Positions 37,974 to 48,598 of a DNA stretch of 64,000 bases are shown here, piece by piece; within the stretch, counting starts at the first letter, position 1, and each line of letters begins with the position of its first letter. Under the pieces are notes generated by a model that had not been told where the DNA came from, did no database searches, and saw only the letters and a list, made by a program, of their open reading frames with translations. The translations under genes and the position numbers were made by a program. This DNA is from Leptospira paudalimensis (GTDB lineage: Bacteria > Spirochaetota > Leptospiria > Leptospirales > Leptospiraceae), in NCBI RefSeq assembly GCF_026151345.1, contig NZ_JAMQPR010000001.1, positions 3,048,676 through 3,112,675 on the forward strand. The letters run 5' to 3'.

Positions 37974-39442
37974 GCGATTGCCATAAAAGTTTTGCCTATA
38001 ATTGGCATCACATCGTCTTTTGCTAAAACCCAAACAACATCCCCACCTTTCACCTGAGTGTTTCCCGAAGGAATGAGGAATTGTTCTCCCCTCGCAATGA
38101 GAAGGATATGTGATTGGTCTGGTAGTTTAATTTCAAACAAAGCTTTATCAACAACACTTGAATTGTATGGAACGATTAACTCTTGTAAGGTCATCCCCGG
38201 AAACTCGATGTTATCAAAGTCTGTAGGACGATAAATTTTACGATCTGGATCTACCTTTAAAATCCCGAGCCACTGTGCCACTCTTGGGATGAGTGATCCT
38301 TGGATGAGAAGAGATACCAAAACAACAAAAAATACGATATGAAAGAGTAAATCTCCCCATACAAGGCCTTGGGCAATTGGGAAGGTAGCAAGGATGATTG
38401 GGGAAGCTCCTCTAAGCCCTACCCATGAGATAAATAATTTTTCTTTGATGGGTAAATTAACTCTAAATAAGGAAATGAAAACGGCAAGTGGTCTTGCTAA
38501 TAATATGAGTAATACCCCAATGAGAAGCCCTGGTACCCAAATATTTGCCATTCTTGTTGGATACACAAGTAAACCAAAACAAAGAAACATACCAATTTGT
38601 AGGATCCAAACATAACCGTTCAAAAACCGAAAGATTGATTTTTTGTGAATGAACTTATTGCGTCCAACGATAATCCCCGCGATATAAACTGCTAAAAATC
38701 CATTCCCTTGGAATACAGTTGTGACAGCATATATGAAGGGAACAGATGCGGTGATGAATACTAAATAAAGACCGTCATACCCAAGTTTGACGGAATTCAT
38801 TAAATACAAGATGAGAATTCCCATACTATATCCCATCATCACACCAACAAGTACTTGCATCACAAAAAAGCGAAAGAATTGGAATCCGCTAAAACTAGCG
38901 TCCGCTGTGATGAGATTCATGAAAATTGTGGTGAGAAGGACACCAACAGCATCATTGGATCCCGATTCAAATTCGATTATTTTTTTTAAATGAACAGGAA
39001 GGTCAGAAGAACCTGTCTTAAAAATATTAAATACTGATGCTGCATCAGTGGCACTGACAATCGAGCCAAGTAAAAAGGATTCCATAAACCCAAGTACTGG
39101 AAATAAAAGATGAATGACTACTCCTAAGATGAGTGCAGTTAAAATTGTTCCTATAATAGAGAGACGAATTCCAACTGATAAGAAGTTTTTTAAACTATCC
39201 CATTCGCTTTCAAGACCACCCAAAAACAGGATATAAATTAAAGCAAAAATTCCGATGGATTGTGCTAAACTATAATCACTAAAGTCTATCCTGCCTGGAC
39301 CATCAGCACCAGCTAACATACCAAAGGTTAAAAAGATAAGTAAAATCGGAAAACCAAAACGGAAAAAAAGTTTACTCGATAGAATGGAGAAAATGATCAA
39401 AGTAGAAATAACGAGTGCTTGTAAGGTAAAACTATCTATCAT
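37970..39442 (-). CDS. K+/H+ antiporter (NhaP2/CvrA type) with a C-terminal RCK-C domain
   Basis: The 490-residue protein has about 12 membrane helices up to residue 385, then a cytosolic domain of about 100 residues. The helix segments FLGGLESEWD and GSIVSATDAASVFNIF, and FESGSNDAVGVLLT, carry the conserved Asp residues of CPA1/CPA2-type antiporters. The C-terminal segment HILLIARGEQFLIPSGNTQV is of the TrkA-C/RCK type that senses ions or nucleotides. It extrudes potassium (or sodium) in exchange for protons. A very short gene, 131 residues, follows on the 5' side of its start. Confidence 0.88.
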   Translation of the reverse strand: MIDSFTLQALVISTLIIFSILSSKLFFRFGFPILLIFLTFGMLAGADGPGRIDFSDYSLAQSIGIFALIYILFLGGLESEWDSLKNFLSVGIRLSIIGTILTALILGVVIHLLFPVLGFMESFLLGSIVSATDAASVFNIFKTGSSDLPVHLKKIIEFESGSNDAVGVLLTTIFMNLITADASFSGFQFFRFFVMQVLVGVMMGYSMGILILYLMNSVKLGYDGLYLVFITASVPFIYAVTTVFQGNGFLAVYIAGIIVGRNKFIHKKSIFRFLNGYVWILQIGMFLCFGLLVYPTRMANIWVPGLLIGVLLILLARPLAVFISLFRVNLPIKEKLFISWVGLRGASPIILATFPIAQGLVWGDLLFHIVFFVVLVSLLIQGSLIPRVAQWLGILKVDPDRKIYRPTDFDNIEFPGMTLQELIVPYNSSVVDKALFEIKLPDQSHILLIARGEQFLIPSGNTQVKGGDVVWVLAKDDVMPIIGKTFMAIA

Positions 39443-39470
39443 GTTTAGTCCTTAGACGAATCCAAACTGA

Positions 39471-39866
39471 TTAATGTTTGGAAGAAAGTATTTCGAGAGC
39501 TTTTGCTTTTAAGATGGGATGAACTTTAAAATCATCAGGATTTAAAGTTGATGCCGATTCTTGTTGTGCTTCGTTTGATTGATTGGCAGATGCCGGAACT
39601 TTCCACTTATCGCGGCCTAACCAAACGGAAAGTGCATAGACCATTCGTTGGTAAATTTCATCAACCTTGTCTTGTCGACCTGCTTTTTTGTAATACCCAA
39701 AAGCCAACATGGGAAGTTTTCGGTCGTACATAAAATGGTCACCCAAACGGATGAGGCCATCTTTATAGTCTGTTTTCAGAAAGAGTTCACGAGCTTTCCG
39801 GATATCACCTGCATTAAAGGCAGTATTTCCTTCCCGGATGAGTTGTACCCTTTCTTTCGAATCCAT
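39471..39866 (-). CDS. Small helical protein of unknown function
   Basis: This 131-residue protein is helical with TPR-like pairs (NAGDIRKARELFLKTDY; RKLPMLAFGYYKKAGR). No signal peptide is seen. The C-terminal third is polar and rich in Gln, Ser and Asn. I cannot name a family. It is 28 bp upstream of the antiporter start on the same strand, so they may share a transcript. The divergent bcp gene lies on the other side. Confidence 0.6.
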   Translation of the reverse strand: MDSKERVQLIREGNTAFNAGDIRKARELFLKTDYKDGLIRLGDHFMYDRKLPMLAFGYYKKAGRQDKVDEIYQRMVYALSVWLGRDKWKVPASANQSNEAQQESASTLNPDDFKVHPILKAKALEILSSKH

Positions 39867-39944
39867 ACAATTAGTATCGAATCATTTTCCGAAATTGACA
39901 ACTGAAAATTGTCTAAAAGAATGAATTTACCAGGAGTGAAAATT

Positions 39945-40418
39945 ATGTTGGAAGTAGGGAAAAAAGCCCCCAATTTTACAAGTGTCAACCAAAACGGCGA
40001 AAAAGTGAAACTCGCCGATCTAACAGGAAAAAATGGAGTCGTAGTTTATTTTTATCCAAGAGACATGACTCCAGGATGTACAACAGAAGCCTGTGACTTC
40101 CGAGACAACTTTGCCCGTCTCAAAAAATTTGGTTATAACGTCGTAGGAATTTCCAAAGACAATCCCAAATCCCATACCAAATTCATCGAAAAACAAGAAC
40201 TCAATTTTGATCTCATCTCCGATGAATCTGGAGAAATCTGCGAAGCATATGGTGTGTGGCGCGAAAAAGTATTTATGGGACGTAAAGGAATGGGAATCGT
40301 TCGATCGACCTTCCTTCTCGACAGTTCTCTCAAAATTAAAAAAATCTATGACAGCGTGAAGGTAAAAGGACACGTTGAAGAAATCATTAAAGACATTCAG
40401 GAAATCCAAGGGAAATGA
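39945..40418 (+). CDS. bcp: Thioredoxin-dependent thiol peroxidase (Bcp/PrxQ)
   Basis: From the ATG at 39945 the enzyme is 157 residues, the usual Bcp length. The ATG is chosen because AGGAG lies 9 bp upstream; an in-frame TTG at 39909 is unlikely. The peroxidatic Cys lies in [13 protein letters not shown] and the resolving Cys follows five residues later, the PrxQ-type pair. It reduces hydrogen peroxide and organic peroxides using thioredoxin. It overlaps pepA by 4 bp (ATGA). Confidence 0.93.
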   Translation: MLEVGKKAPNFTSVNQNGEKVKLADLTGKNGVVVYFYPRDMTPGCTTEACDFRDNFARLKKFGYNVVGISKDNPKSHTKFIEKQELNFDLISDESGEICEAYGVWREKVFMGRKGMGIVRSTFLLDSSLKIKKIYDSVKVKGHVEEIIKDIQEIQGK

Positions 40419-41899
40419 AAATCGAAATCTCTCCACTCCAAATCCAAATCGGAAACTTCAAATCTGGTACCTTTTATAAATTAATTCCTATTTTCCAAGA
40501 AGATGTGAAAGAGGAACTCGGGAAAAAATTCCGAACACAAATTGAAACCAAAGTGTTTTCTGGAGAACTTGGAAAAGAATTTCGAGATGAAGCGGAACAA
40601 ACCATTTATCTTGGATTAGGTGAAAAGGATAAATTAAATTTCAGAAAATTTATCTCTCATTTTTTCAAGTATGGAGAAAAAATCCTGAACTATGATGGAA
40701 TGGGATTGGAAATTCATATTTCGAAAACACTTTCCAAAAAGTTTTCTGCAGACCGAATTGCTTATCAACTTGCCAATACTCTCTATATTGGAAGTTATCC
40801 AGTTTCAGTATTACAAACAAAGAAGAAAGACAAAGAAAAAAAGAAGGTGGGAGCCGTCTTTTTAAAATTCGAGGACAAATCTGTTCATAGTTTAGCAGAA
40901 AGTGGTCTTTCTAAAAGTAAAGTTGTCGCAAAACATGTGAATGGTGCCAGACACATCGCACATTTACCAGCAAATTACTTCACTCCAAATGACTTTGTTT
41001 CGAGAGCAAAAGAAATAGCCAAGGAATACAAACTCTCAGTTAAAGTTTGGGATGAAACCCAACTCAAAAAAGAGGGGTTAGGTGGTATCCTTGCAGTCTC
41101 TCGTGGTTCAGAATTAGAAGGCAAAATGGTGATTCTGGAATACAAACCAACAAAAGCCAAAAAGAAATTCGCCATCGTTGGAAAAGGATTAACATTTGAT
41201 ACAGGTGGTATTTCCTTAAAACCACCGGGTGAAATGCATGAAATGAAATATGATATGTGTGGAGCCGCTGCAACGATTCATGCAATCGGTGCCATTGCCG
41301 CTCTTGAGATCCCGATCCACATCATTGCAGCCATTGGTGTTGCTGAAAATATGCCAGATGGAAAAGCAATTAAACCTGGTGATGTCTATACTGCCTATAA
41401 TGGAACTACTGTAGAAGTACAAAACACGGATGCAGAAGGTAGACTCGTGTTAGGTGATGTACTCTCATATGTTTCCAAAAACTACAAACCAGATTATATG
41501 GTGGATTTGGCGACACTCACAGGTGCAGTCATCATTGCACTTGGACATGAAGCCGCCGCCATCCTTACAAATTCTGATCCATTACGAGAAGCACTCTTCA
41601 AGGCTTCTGAGGCATCTGATGATCGAGTTTGGGAACTACCTCTATGGGAAGAATATGGAGAAGACTTAAAATCAGACATCGCTGATCTCAAAAACATCAC
41701 AGGTGGTGGAAAGGGAGCAGGGACAATATCTGCTGGAGTATTCCTCTCTAAGTTTGTCGATGAATCCATCAATTGGGCTCATATTGACATTGCAGGAGCA
41801 GCTTGGAGAAAGAAAAAATCGGGAACCCAATTCCAAGGACCCACTGGTTACGGCGTACGTTTGTTAGTGGATTTAGCAAAGGAATTAGCAAGTAAGTAA
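40415..41899 (+). CDS. pepA: Leucyl aminopeptidase (M17 family)
   Basis: This 494-residue enzyme removes N-terminal residues from peptides. The catalytic domain has [20 protein letters not shown] (about 250-269), [16 protein letters not shown], and the family signature [10 protein letters not shown] with the metal ligands and catalytic Arg (about 337-346). It forms a hexamer that uses two metal ions. It is coupled to bcp by a 4-bp overlap. Confidence 0.94.
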   Translation: MKIEISPLQIQIGNFKSGTFYKLIPIFQEDVKEELGKKFRTQIETKVFSGELGKEFRDEAEQTIYLGLGEKDKLNFRKFISHFFKYGEKILNYDGMGLEIHISKTLSKKFSADRIAYQLANTLYIGSYPVSVLQTKKKDKEKKKVGAVFLKFEDKSVHSLAESGLSKSKVVAKHVNGARHIAHLPANYFTPNDFVSRAKEIAKEYKLSVKVWDETQLKKEGLGGILAVSRGSELEGKMVILEYKPTKAKKKFAIVGKGLTFDTGGISLKPPGEMHEMKYDMCGAAATIHAIGAIAALEIPIHIIAAIGVAENMPDGKAIKPGDVYTAYNGTTVEVQNTDAEGRLVLGDVLSYVSKNYKPDYMVDLATLTGAVIIALGHEAAAILTNSDPLREALFKASEASDDRVWELPLWEEYGEDLKSDIADLKNITGGGKGAGTISAGVFLSKFVDESINWAHIDIAGAAWRKKKSGTQFQGPTGYGVRLLVDLAKELASK

Positions 41900-41923
41900 A
41901 AAAGTATCTTCACATTCAAAAAC

Positions 41924-41959
41924 TGGATAGAGAACGAGTTCGAATTAGTTCTCTATCCA
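41924..41959 (+). terminator. Hairpin terminator after pepA
   Basis: TGGATAGAGAAC (41924-41935) and GTTCTCTATCCA (41948-41959) form a perfect 12-bp stem with a 12-nt loop. No run of T follows, so it may be a transcription pause site or an RNA 3' end protector rather than a classical terminator. Confidence 0.55.
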
Positions 41960-42307
41960 AATTCCTTCCACTACCAGATCAACTCTATTCACCAACTAAC
42001 AATTCCGAGATGAATGACAAAAAACCATCTCGACAAAATAATATTCACTTATGTCACCTGATCTCCGTTCCTAAAAAGAAAACGACCAACTAACAATGAG
42101 AAAAGAATTTACACAAATTACCAATTCATTTTGATCTAGCATTTAAGGAATGTTAACTGAAAGACAATCAGAATGATTCTAAATCTTAATCAGCCAACTC
42201 GGACAACTCCTAATGAAAAGCATGTGTTCCTTTTGTCCTTTTTTTCGCTATTTTTTCAAAATGATTGCCTAAATGCTTAACATTTCATTACTGTAATATT
42301 CCATTCT
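41960..42307. other. Intergenic stretch before the chemotaxis operon
   Basis: This 348-bp AT-rich stretch must hold the promoter of the chemotaxis operon. I looked for -35/-10 pairs and found no convincing set with 16-18 bp spacing. No coding frame, repeat or strong hairpin was seen. Confidence 0.4.
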
Positions 42308-43564
42308 ATGCAAAGTAACCTTATGGACAATCACCGAATAACAAACGATAACCAAGGAGAGATTGTCACACCCAAAGCATCCTTTTTTGTCTTCGATGAT
42401 TCCTTGTGTTTAAAAAATTTTTTAGGACCCTACTTTCTCAATGAAGAGATCAATTTTGAAACGGAAATTGGAAGAACCATCCAAGACATGAATCCCGAGT
42501 TTGCGAATCGTTGGGGACAATCCCTAGCAAAAGTCCGAGACGAACAACACCCTGAGGAAGCTGAGATCCTTTTTAACCGCCAAAAAATTCGTTCGCAAAT
42601 TGCTCCGATTCCCATTGATACCAAAAATTATTTTATCTTAAGTTTGATCCTTTCAGAAGAATGCATCGTTTCTTCGTCTGATTTAGATGTGGAAGAAAAG
42701 AATGTAATCCATTACGAAGAATCACTTCACAGAGAGATCATCCGTATTTTCGATTGGAGGCAGGAAATTGAGGGAAAAACCATTTCACGCGAATGGATGG
42801 AAACTGCTTTACCCAACCTCAATACATCACTCATGCAAGGTTCCGGCCTTGGTGCCCTTGTGACTACCGTTGGTGCAATGGTCAGGAAAGCCAAACGTGA
42901 AGGAGATCAAGTAACAATACCCAGTGCAATCTTCGAAATGTTGGAAGAAAACTTCAATAGTACAAAGAAATTAGTACAAACGTTAGCTGAAGCTCAACTG
43001 ATTTTTGAAAACAAAAAAAGAACTTCAGAACAAGTGAATTTACGAGAATTACATACATTGATTCTGGAAGAAGTAAGTGATCTGATTGATATGTTAGGCA
43101 TCAAAGCCCAACAAGTCCAAATTTCTAATTCGAAAAATGGACACAATCTCTATGTAAACATTCACAAAAAGAATTTCAAAAGAGTGATCCGTGAGTTACT
43201 CATCAATGCAATGAAATATGGAAATGACCATTGTGTGATCTATGTATTATTATTAAGTGCTGGTGATCATATCATCGTAAAAGTATTAAACCCTCCTTTT
43301 GATACATCCATTCACAAACTAGATTTTACCAAATCACAAGAAACCATTTTGTTCCAACCATTCTACCGTCATAACAAATACGTAGATGAGAGGTATTCGA
43401 AAGAGGAATTTGGATTAGGTTTGGGTCTCCCAATCATTAAAAAAATGGTTGAGGACATGGAAGGAAAAGTATACTTTAACCTCCTTAAGTCGCATCTATA
43501 TTCAAAATCTAGTGAAGAAGTTTCCGTCTCCCTAGAATTCCCCATGAGTACAGTTCGTACTTAA
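42308..43564 (+). CDS. ATPase-domain (histidine-kinase-like) protein opening the chemotaxis operon
   Basis: This 418-residue soluble protein ends in a GHKL ATPase (HATPase_c) domain: RVIRELLINAMKYGNDH (N box, about 290-306), KVLNPPFDTS, and EFGLGLGLPIIKKMVEDMEG (G2 box, about 372-391). No H-box with the usual HExxxP motif is visible upstream; the middle is helical. It has no membrane segment. It may dock on receptor complexes or act as an anti-kinase or accessory phosphatase (inference). An ATG five codons downstream is an alternative start. It is followed by cheW after 52 bp. Confidence 0.72.
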   Translation: MQSNLMDNHRITNDNQGEIVTPKASFFVFDDSLCLKNFLGPYFLNEEINFETEIGRTIQDMNPEFANRWGQSLAKVRDEQHPEEAEILFNRQKIRSQIAPIPIDTKNYFILSLILSEECIVSSSDLDVEEKNVIHYEESLHREIIRIFDWRQEIEGKTISREWMETALPNLNTSLMQGSGLGALVTTVGAMVRKAKREGDQVTIPSAIFEMLEENFNSTKKLVQTLAEAQLIFENKKRTSEQVNLRELHTLILEEVSDLIDMLGIKAQQVQISNSKNGHNLYVNIHKKNFKRVIRELLINAMKYGNDHCVIYVLLLSAGDHIIVKVLNPPFDTSIHKLDFTKSQETILFQPFYRHNKYVDERYSKEEFGLGLGLPIIKKMVEDMEGKVYFNLLKSHLYSKSSEEVSVSLEFPMSTVRT

Positions 43565-43616
43565 TTTTAATAAGCTAAATAAGATTTAAGATCAATCAAA
43601 CCAACGAGGCATTTCA

Positions 43617-44147
43617 ATGAATACGAGTGAATTGGATTCACTGACAGATGATAATGATGATTTCGAAAACGAGGAAGATACCCTCGAAAATCGATTTTTA
43701 ATCTTTTCACTTGCGGACAGAAGTTACGGTATCGAAATCAAATACATAACCGAAATTGTTGGAATGCAAAACATCACTGAAGTACCTGATATGCCTACTT
43801 TTATCAAGGGTGTGATCAATCTTCGGGGAAAGGTAATTGCCCTCATTGATGTGAGAGACAGGTTTCGAATGGAGAATGTTGGTTATGATGATAAAACATG
43901 TATCATTATTCTCAATTTTAAAAACCAACTTGTTGGCCTCATAGTCGATACGGTAAAAGAAGTGATACGAATCAATGCTCAAAACATTGAAGAAGCACCA
44001 AAATTTGGTGAATCGGAAAACAATCGTTTTGTCCAATCCATCGCAAAAATCAATGAAGATGTAAAAGTTTTACTCAACATAGAAAATCTTCTAAAAGATG
44101 AAGACAAACTCGCGTTAGACAACGCACTCGCCATCAAAAATCAATAA
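43617..44147 (+). CDS. cheW: CheW coupling protein in the chemotaxis operon
   Basis: This 176-residue protein has an acidic N-terminal extension of about 25 residues (rich in D and E) and then a CheW domain: LIFSLADRSYGIEIKYITEI, VPDMPTFIKGVINLRGKVI and VKVLLNIENLL. GAGG before the ATG is the ribosome binding site. It links the adjacent receptor to CheA. The stop is 12 bp from the MCP start. Confidence 0.92.
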   Translation: MNTSELDSLTDDNDDFENEEDTLENRFLIFSLADRSYGIEIKYITEIVGMQNITEVPDMPTFIKGVINLRGKVIALIDVRDRFRMENVGYDDKTCIIILNFKNQLVGLIVDTVKEVIRINAQNIEEAPKFGESENNRFVQSIAKINEDVKVLLNIENLLKDEDKLALDNALAIKNQ

Positions 44148-44159
44148 AGGAACAAAAAG

Positions 44160-45692
44160 ATGAATTATTTAAATAATATGAAAGTGAAATCAAAACTGAT
44201 TTTAGGATTTAGTGCTCTCGTTTTGATTATCCTGATCAATACAATGATTGGGCTCAATTCACTGAATCAATTAAATTCAACCTTACATGAGATTGTAAAT
44301 ACACATTCTAAAAAAGTACAACTATCCGAACAATTAAGAGCAAAGTTCATTTGGATGATACGCGAGGAAAAAAACTTAATACTCGCAACGAGCGAAGAAG
44401 AACAAAACAAACGTTTGAACATAAGAGCTGGTCTCGAAGTTGATTTTACAAAAATCAAAAAAGAATTTTATGACTTACTAGACCAAGATGAAAAAGCGAA
44501 AGTACCTGGATTAGAGAAACAATTAGAAGAATGGTATGCAGCTTATGCTGTCACCAAAAGTATGGCTTTACAATTTAAAGCAAAAGAAGCACAAGCAAAC
44601 TCTTCCACTAGAGGAAGGGCAGCGGCCATGGCTCTCGACAAAACCATGGAAGACTTTGCCATTTTGTCAGAATCGAAAATGAAAAATGCCTATGAGAATG
44701 CATCGAAAGCTTATAATTTTATGGTTCGATCCTTTACCATCCAATTAATTGTATCATTTGCAATCGCATTCATCGTTGCCTTTTGGATTATCAGAAGTAT
44801 CACCAAGTCATTGAATGCTGCTATGGAAATTGTAGGTATGGTCACAGTCGCATCCGAACAAGTTTCCTCTACCGCGTTTTCCTTAAGCCAAGGAGCAAGC
44901 GAACAAGCAGCTTCTGTGGAAGAAACAACAGCTTCCATCGAGGAGATGTCAGCCTCTGTCTCACAAAATGCAGAATCAGCAATAGAAACTAATAATATTG
45001 CAGGCAAATCAGCAAGTGAAGCTGTAATTGGCCAAGAGTCGGTTTTAAAAACTTTAGAAGCGATGAAAAACATCTCTTCTAGAATTAAAATCATTGAAGA
45101 AATTGCTTATCAAACAAACTTACTTGCGTTAAATGCTGCCATTGAAGCAGCTCGTGCTGGAAAACATGGAAAGGGATTTGCTGTTGTTGCTGACGAAGTT
45201 CGTAAACTAGCAGAACGAAGCCAAGTAGCTGCACAAGAAATCAACCAATTGTCAACCAACAGTGTCTCACTTGCCACAGAAGCAGGTAGGATCATCGAAC
45301 AAATTGTCCCAAGTATCAACAGAACGGCTGAACTAGTTTCTGGAATTGCCGTCTCTTCAAGAGAACAATCTGCAGGAATTTCACAAATTTCAATGGCTAT
45401 GACACAGATGGACCAAACCACTCAAGTTTCAGCATCTGCATCAGAAGAATTGGCTGCAACTTCCAACGAATTAAAGGAACAAGCAACTCATTTGATGGAA
45501 ATCATGGAATCTCTTGTGAAACTGAATGTGAAACAATCAGTAAGTTCCAAAAAAATCAATTCCTCTGAATTAAAATCGATAGCAAGTGAATTTGGAAAAA
45601 ATTCAAAAGTTGGATTTGGCAATTCCAATGGAGGGAAATCAAAATCTACTCACGATTTGAAACATGAAACAAATTTAACTGAAAAATTTTAA
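44160..45692 (+). CDS. Methyl-accepting chemotaxis protein with a 4HB-type sensor
   Basis: The 510-residue receptor has membrane helices at about 14-33 and 187-207 and a helical periplasmic domain (four-helix-bundle MCP type) between them. There is little HAMP sequence; the signalling helix starts directly ([20 protein letters not shown]). The hairpin tip is [20 protein letters not shown] with [16 protein letters not shown] (about 318-355). The last 40 residues are a polar, glycine/serine/lysine-rich tail. AAAGGA precedes the ATG. It lies between cheW and cheA and probably forms the array with them. Confidence 0.93.
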   Translation: MNYLNNMKVKSKLILGFSALVLIILINTMIGLNSLNQLNSTLHEIVNTHSKKVQLSEQLRAKFIWMIREEKNLILATSEEEQNKRLNIRAGLEVDFTKIKKEFYDLLDQDEKAKVPGLEKQLEEWYAAYAVTKSMALQFKAKEAQANSSTRGRAAAMALDKTMEDFAILSESKMKNAYENASKAYNFMVRSFTIQLIVSFAIAFIVAFWIIRSITKSLNAAMEIVGMVTVASEQVSSTAFSLSQGASEQAASVEETTASIEEMSASVSQNAESAIETNNIAGKSASEAVIGQESVLKTLEAMKNISSRIKIIEEIAYQTNLLALNAAIEAARAGKHGKGFAVVADEVRKLAERSQVAAQEINQLSTNSVSLATEAGRIIEQIVPSINRTAELVSGIAVSSREQSAGISQISMAMTQMDQTTQVSASASEELAATSNELKEQATHLMEIMESLVKLNVKQSVSSKKINSSELKSIASEFGKNSKVGFGNSNGGKSKSTHDLKHETNLTEKF

Positions 45693-45700
45693 CCATCAAT

Positions 45701-47557
45701 ATGAATAGAGAAGATCTCTTACTCGGATTCATCCAAGAAGGTTTCGAATTGATAGAGGATTGTGAAAATGCAATCCTTGCCATCGAAGAAATCCAAAACT
45801 CACATGGAAACTTTGATGAAGAACTGATGAACAATTTGTTTCGTTCTGTTCATACATTTAAAGGTTCTTCTGGACTTCTCAAATTAGAAACTCTAGTCAA
45901 GTTAACGCATGAAGCTGAAACATTGATGGATTTACTCCGAAACCAAAAACTTTTGCCATCTGATGAGTTAACACAAGTTCTAATCGATACATTCGATCGT
46001 ATGCGTGTTTTGTTATCTAAAGTTGAAACATTAAAATCAAATCCGGAAATGGATCCACCAACGGAAACGCAGATCCAAGCATTACAAGGTGAGATCAATA
46101 AACTGAAACAACATTCGGTTGTGGAAACAGTTTCAGAAAAACCCAAAAAAGAGAAAAAAATATACGAGATTTTTGACGAAGCAGAACCACCGAAGGAAAC
46201 TAACAAACAATCGAATGTATATGAAATCTTTGGTGAAGAAACAAACCAAACTGTTCATAAAAACAAAAAATTTGAAATTTTTGAGGAAGAACCAAAACAA
46301 ACCCAAACAGAAGTTGCATCAAGTAACTCCAAGGTAGAACGTTTAGGCGATCAAAATAAACCTGTTATCTCCAATATACGCAAAGAAATCAAAGTCGCAA
46401 ATGATAAGTTAGATTCACTTTTAGATTTAGTGGGAGAACTTGTCATCGCCGAATCAAATGTAACCCAACATCCAACGATTAAATCAATTCGTAACGAAAG
46501 TTTAAATTCAGCACTAACTCGATTTCATAAAATACTTTTAGATTTGCAAGAAGTTGCATTTTCCACTCGGATGATTCCTATTTCTGGTGTCTTCCAAAAG
46601 ATGTCACGTTTAGTAAGAGACCTGCAAAAACAATCTGGTAAAAAAGTACTCTTACATATCAAAGGGGAAGATACTGAAATTGATAAATCCATTGTTGATC
46701 TAATTGCAGATCCAATTGTTCATATCCTTCGAAACTCTATCGACCATGGTTTAGAATCTCCTGAGGATCGAATGAACCGAGGAAAATCTGATACAGGGAA
46801 TATTTTTCTCAGTGCCAGACAATCAGTGAATGAAGTTTGGGTGATGATTCGAGATGATGGCCGAGGTTTAGATAGAAATAAAATATTAGAAAAGGCTAAA
46901 CAAAATGGACTTATCTCTGGAGATACTTCGTCACTCACTGACCAAGAGGTTTTCAATTTAATATTTTTACCTGGTTTATCCACTGCAAAAGTTGTTTCTG
47001 ATATCTCTGGTCGTGGTGTTGGAATGGATATAGTCCGCCAAAACATAGTCAAACTAGGTGGAAAAATTGAAATCCATAGTCAGTTTGGAGAAGGGACAAC
47101 AATTGTTTTACGTATCCCTCTATCCTTAGGTATCATGGAAGGAACTGTTGTTAGAGTTGGTCAGAAATTTTTTACAATCCAAACGATTGAATTACGCGAA
47201 TTCGTAAGCCTTCGAGACAAAAAGGAAATCGAATTAGATGAAGGACAAAAGGTCTTAGACATTCGAGGTACTTTTATTCCTATTTTTAATATCAATCAAA
47301 TCCTCAATCACAAAGAACAGATCATTTATGATAATGAAGATCCGTTGATGATCATTCTCGAATATGAAAGAAAACTAATTGGAATCAGAGTCGATGAAAT
47401 CATCGGAAATCAAAATGTAGTGATCAAACCTTTAATGGGAATTATGGAAAATGCTCAAGGTGTAAATGGATTTACTATATTAGGAAATGGAAACGTCAGT
47501 TTAATTTTAGATGTTAAATCGATTTTTAGCAAACTTGAATTAGTTGGCGCATCATGA
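45701..47557 (+). CDS. cheA: Chemotaxis histidine kinase CheA with a repeated YEIF linker
   Basis: This 618-residue kinase has P1 (HPt domain) with the phospho-accepting His51 in RSVHTFKGSSG, then a linker of about 90 residues, the dimerisation P3 helices, the P4 ATPase (VHILRNSIDHGLE, DGRGLD, GLSTAKVVSDISGRGVGMD) and the P5 CheW-like domain at the C-terminus. There is no normal CheY-binding P2 domain. The linker carries three similar motifs, IYEIFDE (154-160), VYEIFGE (173-179) and KFEIFEE (190-196). CheA phosphorylates CheY and CheB. It overlaps cheB by 4 bp. Confidence 0.94.
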   Translation: MNREDLLLGFIQEGFELIEDCENAILAIEEIQNSHGNFDEELMNNLFRSVHTFKGSSGLLKLETLVKLTHEAETLMDLLRNQKLLPSDELTQVLIDTFDRMRVLLSKVETLKSNPEMDPPTETQIQALQGEINKLKQHSVVETVSEKPKKEKKIYEIFDEAEPPKETNKQSNVYEIFGEETNQTVHKNKKFEIFEEEPKQTQTEVASSNSKVERLGDQNKPVISNIRKEIKVANDKLDSLLDLVGELVIAESNVTQHPTIKSIRNESLNSALTRFHKILLDLQEVAFSTRMIPISGVFQKMSRLVRDLQKQSGKKVLLHIKGEDTEIDKSIVDLIADPIVHILRNSIDHGLESPEDRMNRGKSDTGNIFLSARQSVNEVWVMIRDDGRGLDRNKILEKAKQNGLISGDTSSLTDQEVFNLIFLPGLSTAKVVSDISGRGVGMDIVRQNIVKLGGKIEIHSQFGEGTTIVLRIPLSLGIMEGTVVRVGQKFFTIQTIELREFVSLRDKKEIELDEGQKVLDIRGTFIPIFNINQILNHKEQIIYDNEDPLMIILEYERKLIGIRVDEIIGNQNVVIKPLMGIMENAQGVNGFTILGNGNVSLILDVKSIFSKLELVGAS

Positions 47558-48585
47558 TCAAACTGTTGATAGTGGATGATCAAAATATTGTGAGAAATGT
47601 TCTTTCTGATACGTTTAAAGATGATCCAACCATCAAAGTAATTGGTACAGCAGCAAATGCAAATGAAGCACAAAAACTAGTCGAATCATTACGTCCTGAT
47701 GTCATTAGTTTGGATGTTGTGATGCCAGGTATGAGTGGAATAGAATTTTTAAATTGGCTTATGCCTAAGTACCCTACTCCTGTGATCATGTTAAGCACAT
47801 TTACACAATCTGGAGCAGATGCAACTCTTGCCGCACTTTCTAATGGAGCTGTTGATTTTGTCCAAAAACCAGACGGAAGTGAATCTGATTTTTTACGTAT
47901 GTTAAAAGAACTTACGACTAAAATCAAAAAATATGGAACTGAAGTCAAACTTCAAAAACAATCCTTATTTGCAAAAACAACAAAACTCAAATTCAATGAA
48001 GAGAAAAATAATCGTATCAAAATCATTGCTATTGGTGCATCCACTGGTGGCACACAAGCCATCGATTATCTTTTAAGTCGATTACCTACCAATTTACCTC
48101 CAATTGTGATTGTCCAACATATGCCAGAGTATTTTACAAGTTTGTTTGCAATGCGCCTAAAAGCAACAAGTGGTCTAAACGTAATAGAAGCATCAAATGG
48201 TGACATTTTAGAAACTGGTGGAGTTTATTTAGCTCCTGGTGACAAACATCTTTTAGTTAGGCGGTTGGCCGGAAAAATGTATCTTGAACTTGAAACTTTC
48301 GAAAAGGTATCAGGACATCGACCTAGCGTTGATGTTATGTTTGATTCCATTGCAAAAGGAAAGATGGGGAATCATTGTGTAGCTGTCATTTTAACTGGAA
48401 TGGGAAGAGATGGTGCATCTGGCATTAAAAACATTCGGACAGCTGGAGGGTTCACAATTGGACAAGATGAAAAATCGTCAGTTGTTTATGGAATGCCAAA
48501 GGAAGCATTCCTGTTAGGTGGCATCAGCCATCAAACTCCATTAGTTGATATTCCACAAAAAATCATTCAAATTTTAGAAACATAA
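47554..48585 (+). CDS. cheB: Chemotaxis methylesterase CheB
   Basis: This 343-residue protein has an N-terminal receiver domain (LLIVDDQ; phospho-Asp54 in ISLDVVMPGM) and a C-terminal methylesterase domain. The catalytic Ser163 is in IGASTGGTQAI, and the His and Asp are in VIVQHMPEYF and LTGMGRDG. It removes methyl groups from receptor glutamates, tuning adaptation. It overlaps the cheA stop (ATGA), so it is translationally coupled. No CheR methyltransferase, which it needs as its partner, is in the operon. Confidence 0.95.
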   Translation: MIKLLIVDDQNIVRNVLSDTFKDDPTIKVIGTAANANEAQKLVESLRPDVISLDVVMPGMSGIEFLNWLMPKYPTPVIMLSTFTQSGADATLAALSNGAVDFVQKPDGSESDFLRMLKELTTKIKKYGTEVKLQKQSLFAKTTKLKFNEEKNNRIKIIAIGASTGGTQAIDYLLSRLPTNLPPIVIVQHMPEYFTSLFAMRLKATSGLNVIEASNGDILETGGVYLAPGDKHLLVRRLAGKMYLELETFEKVSGHRPSVDVMFDSIAKGKMGNHCVAVILTGMGRDGASGIKNIRTAGGFTIGQDEKSSVVYGMPKEAFLLGGISHQTPLVDIPQKIIQILET

Positions 48586-48598
48586 CAAGGAGTCAGAT

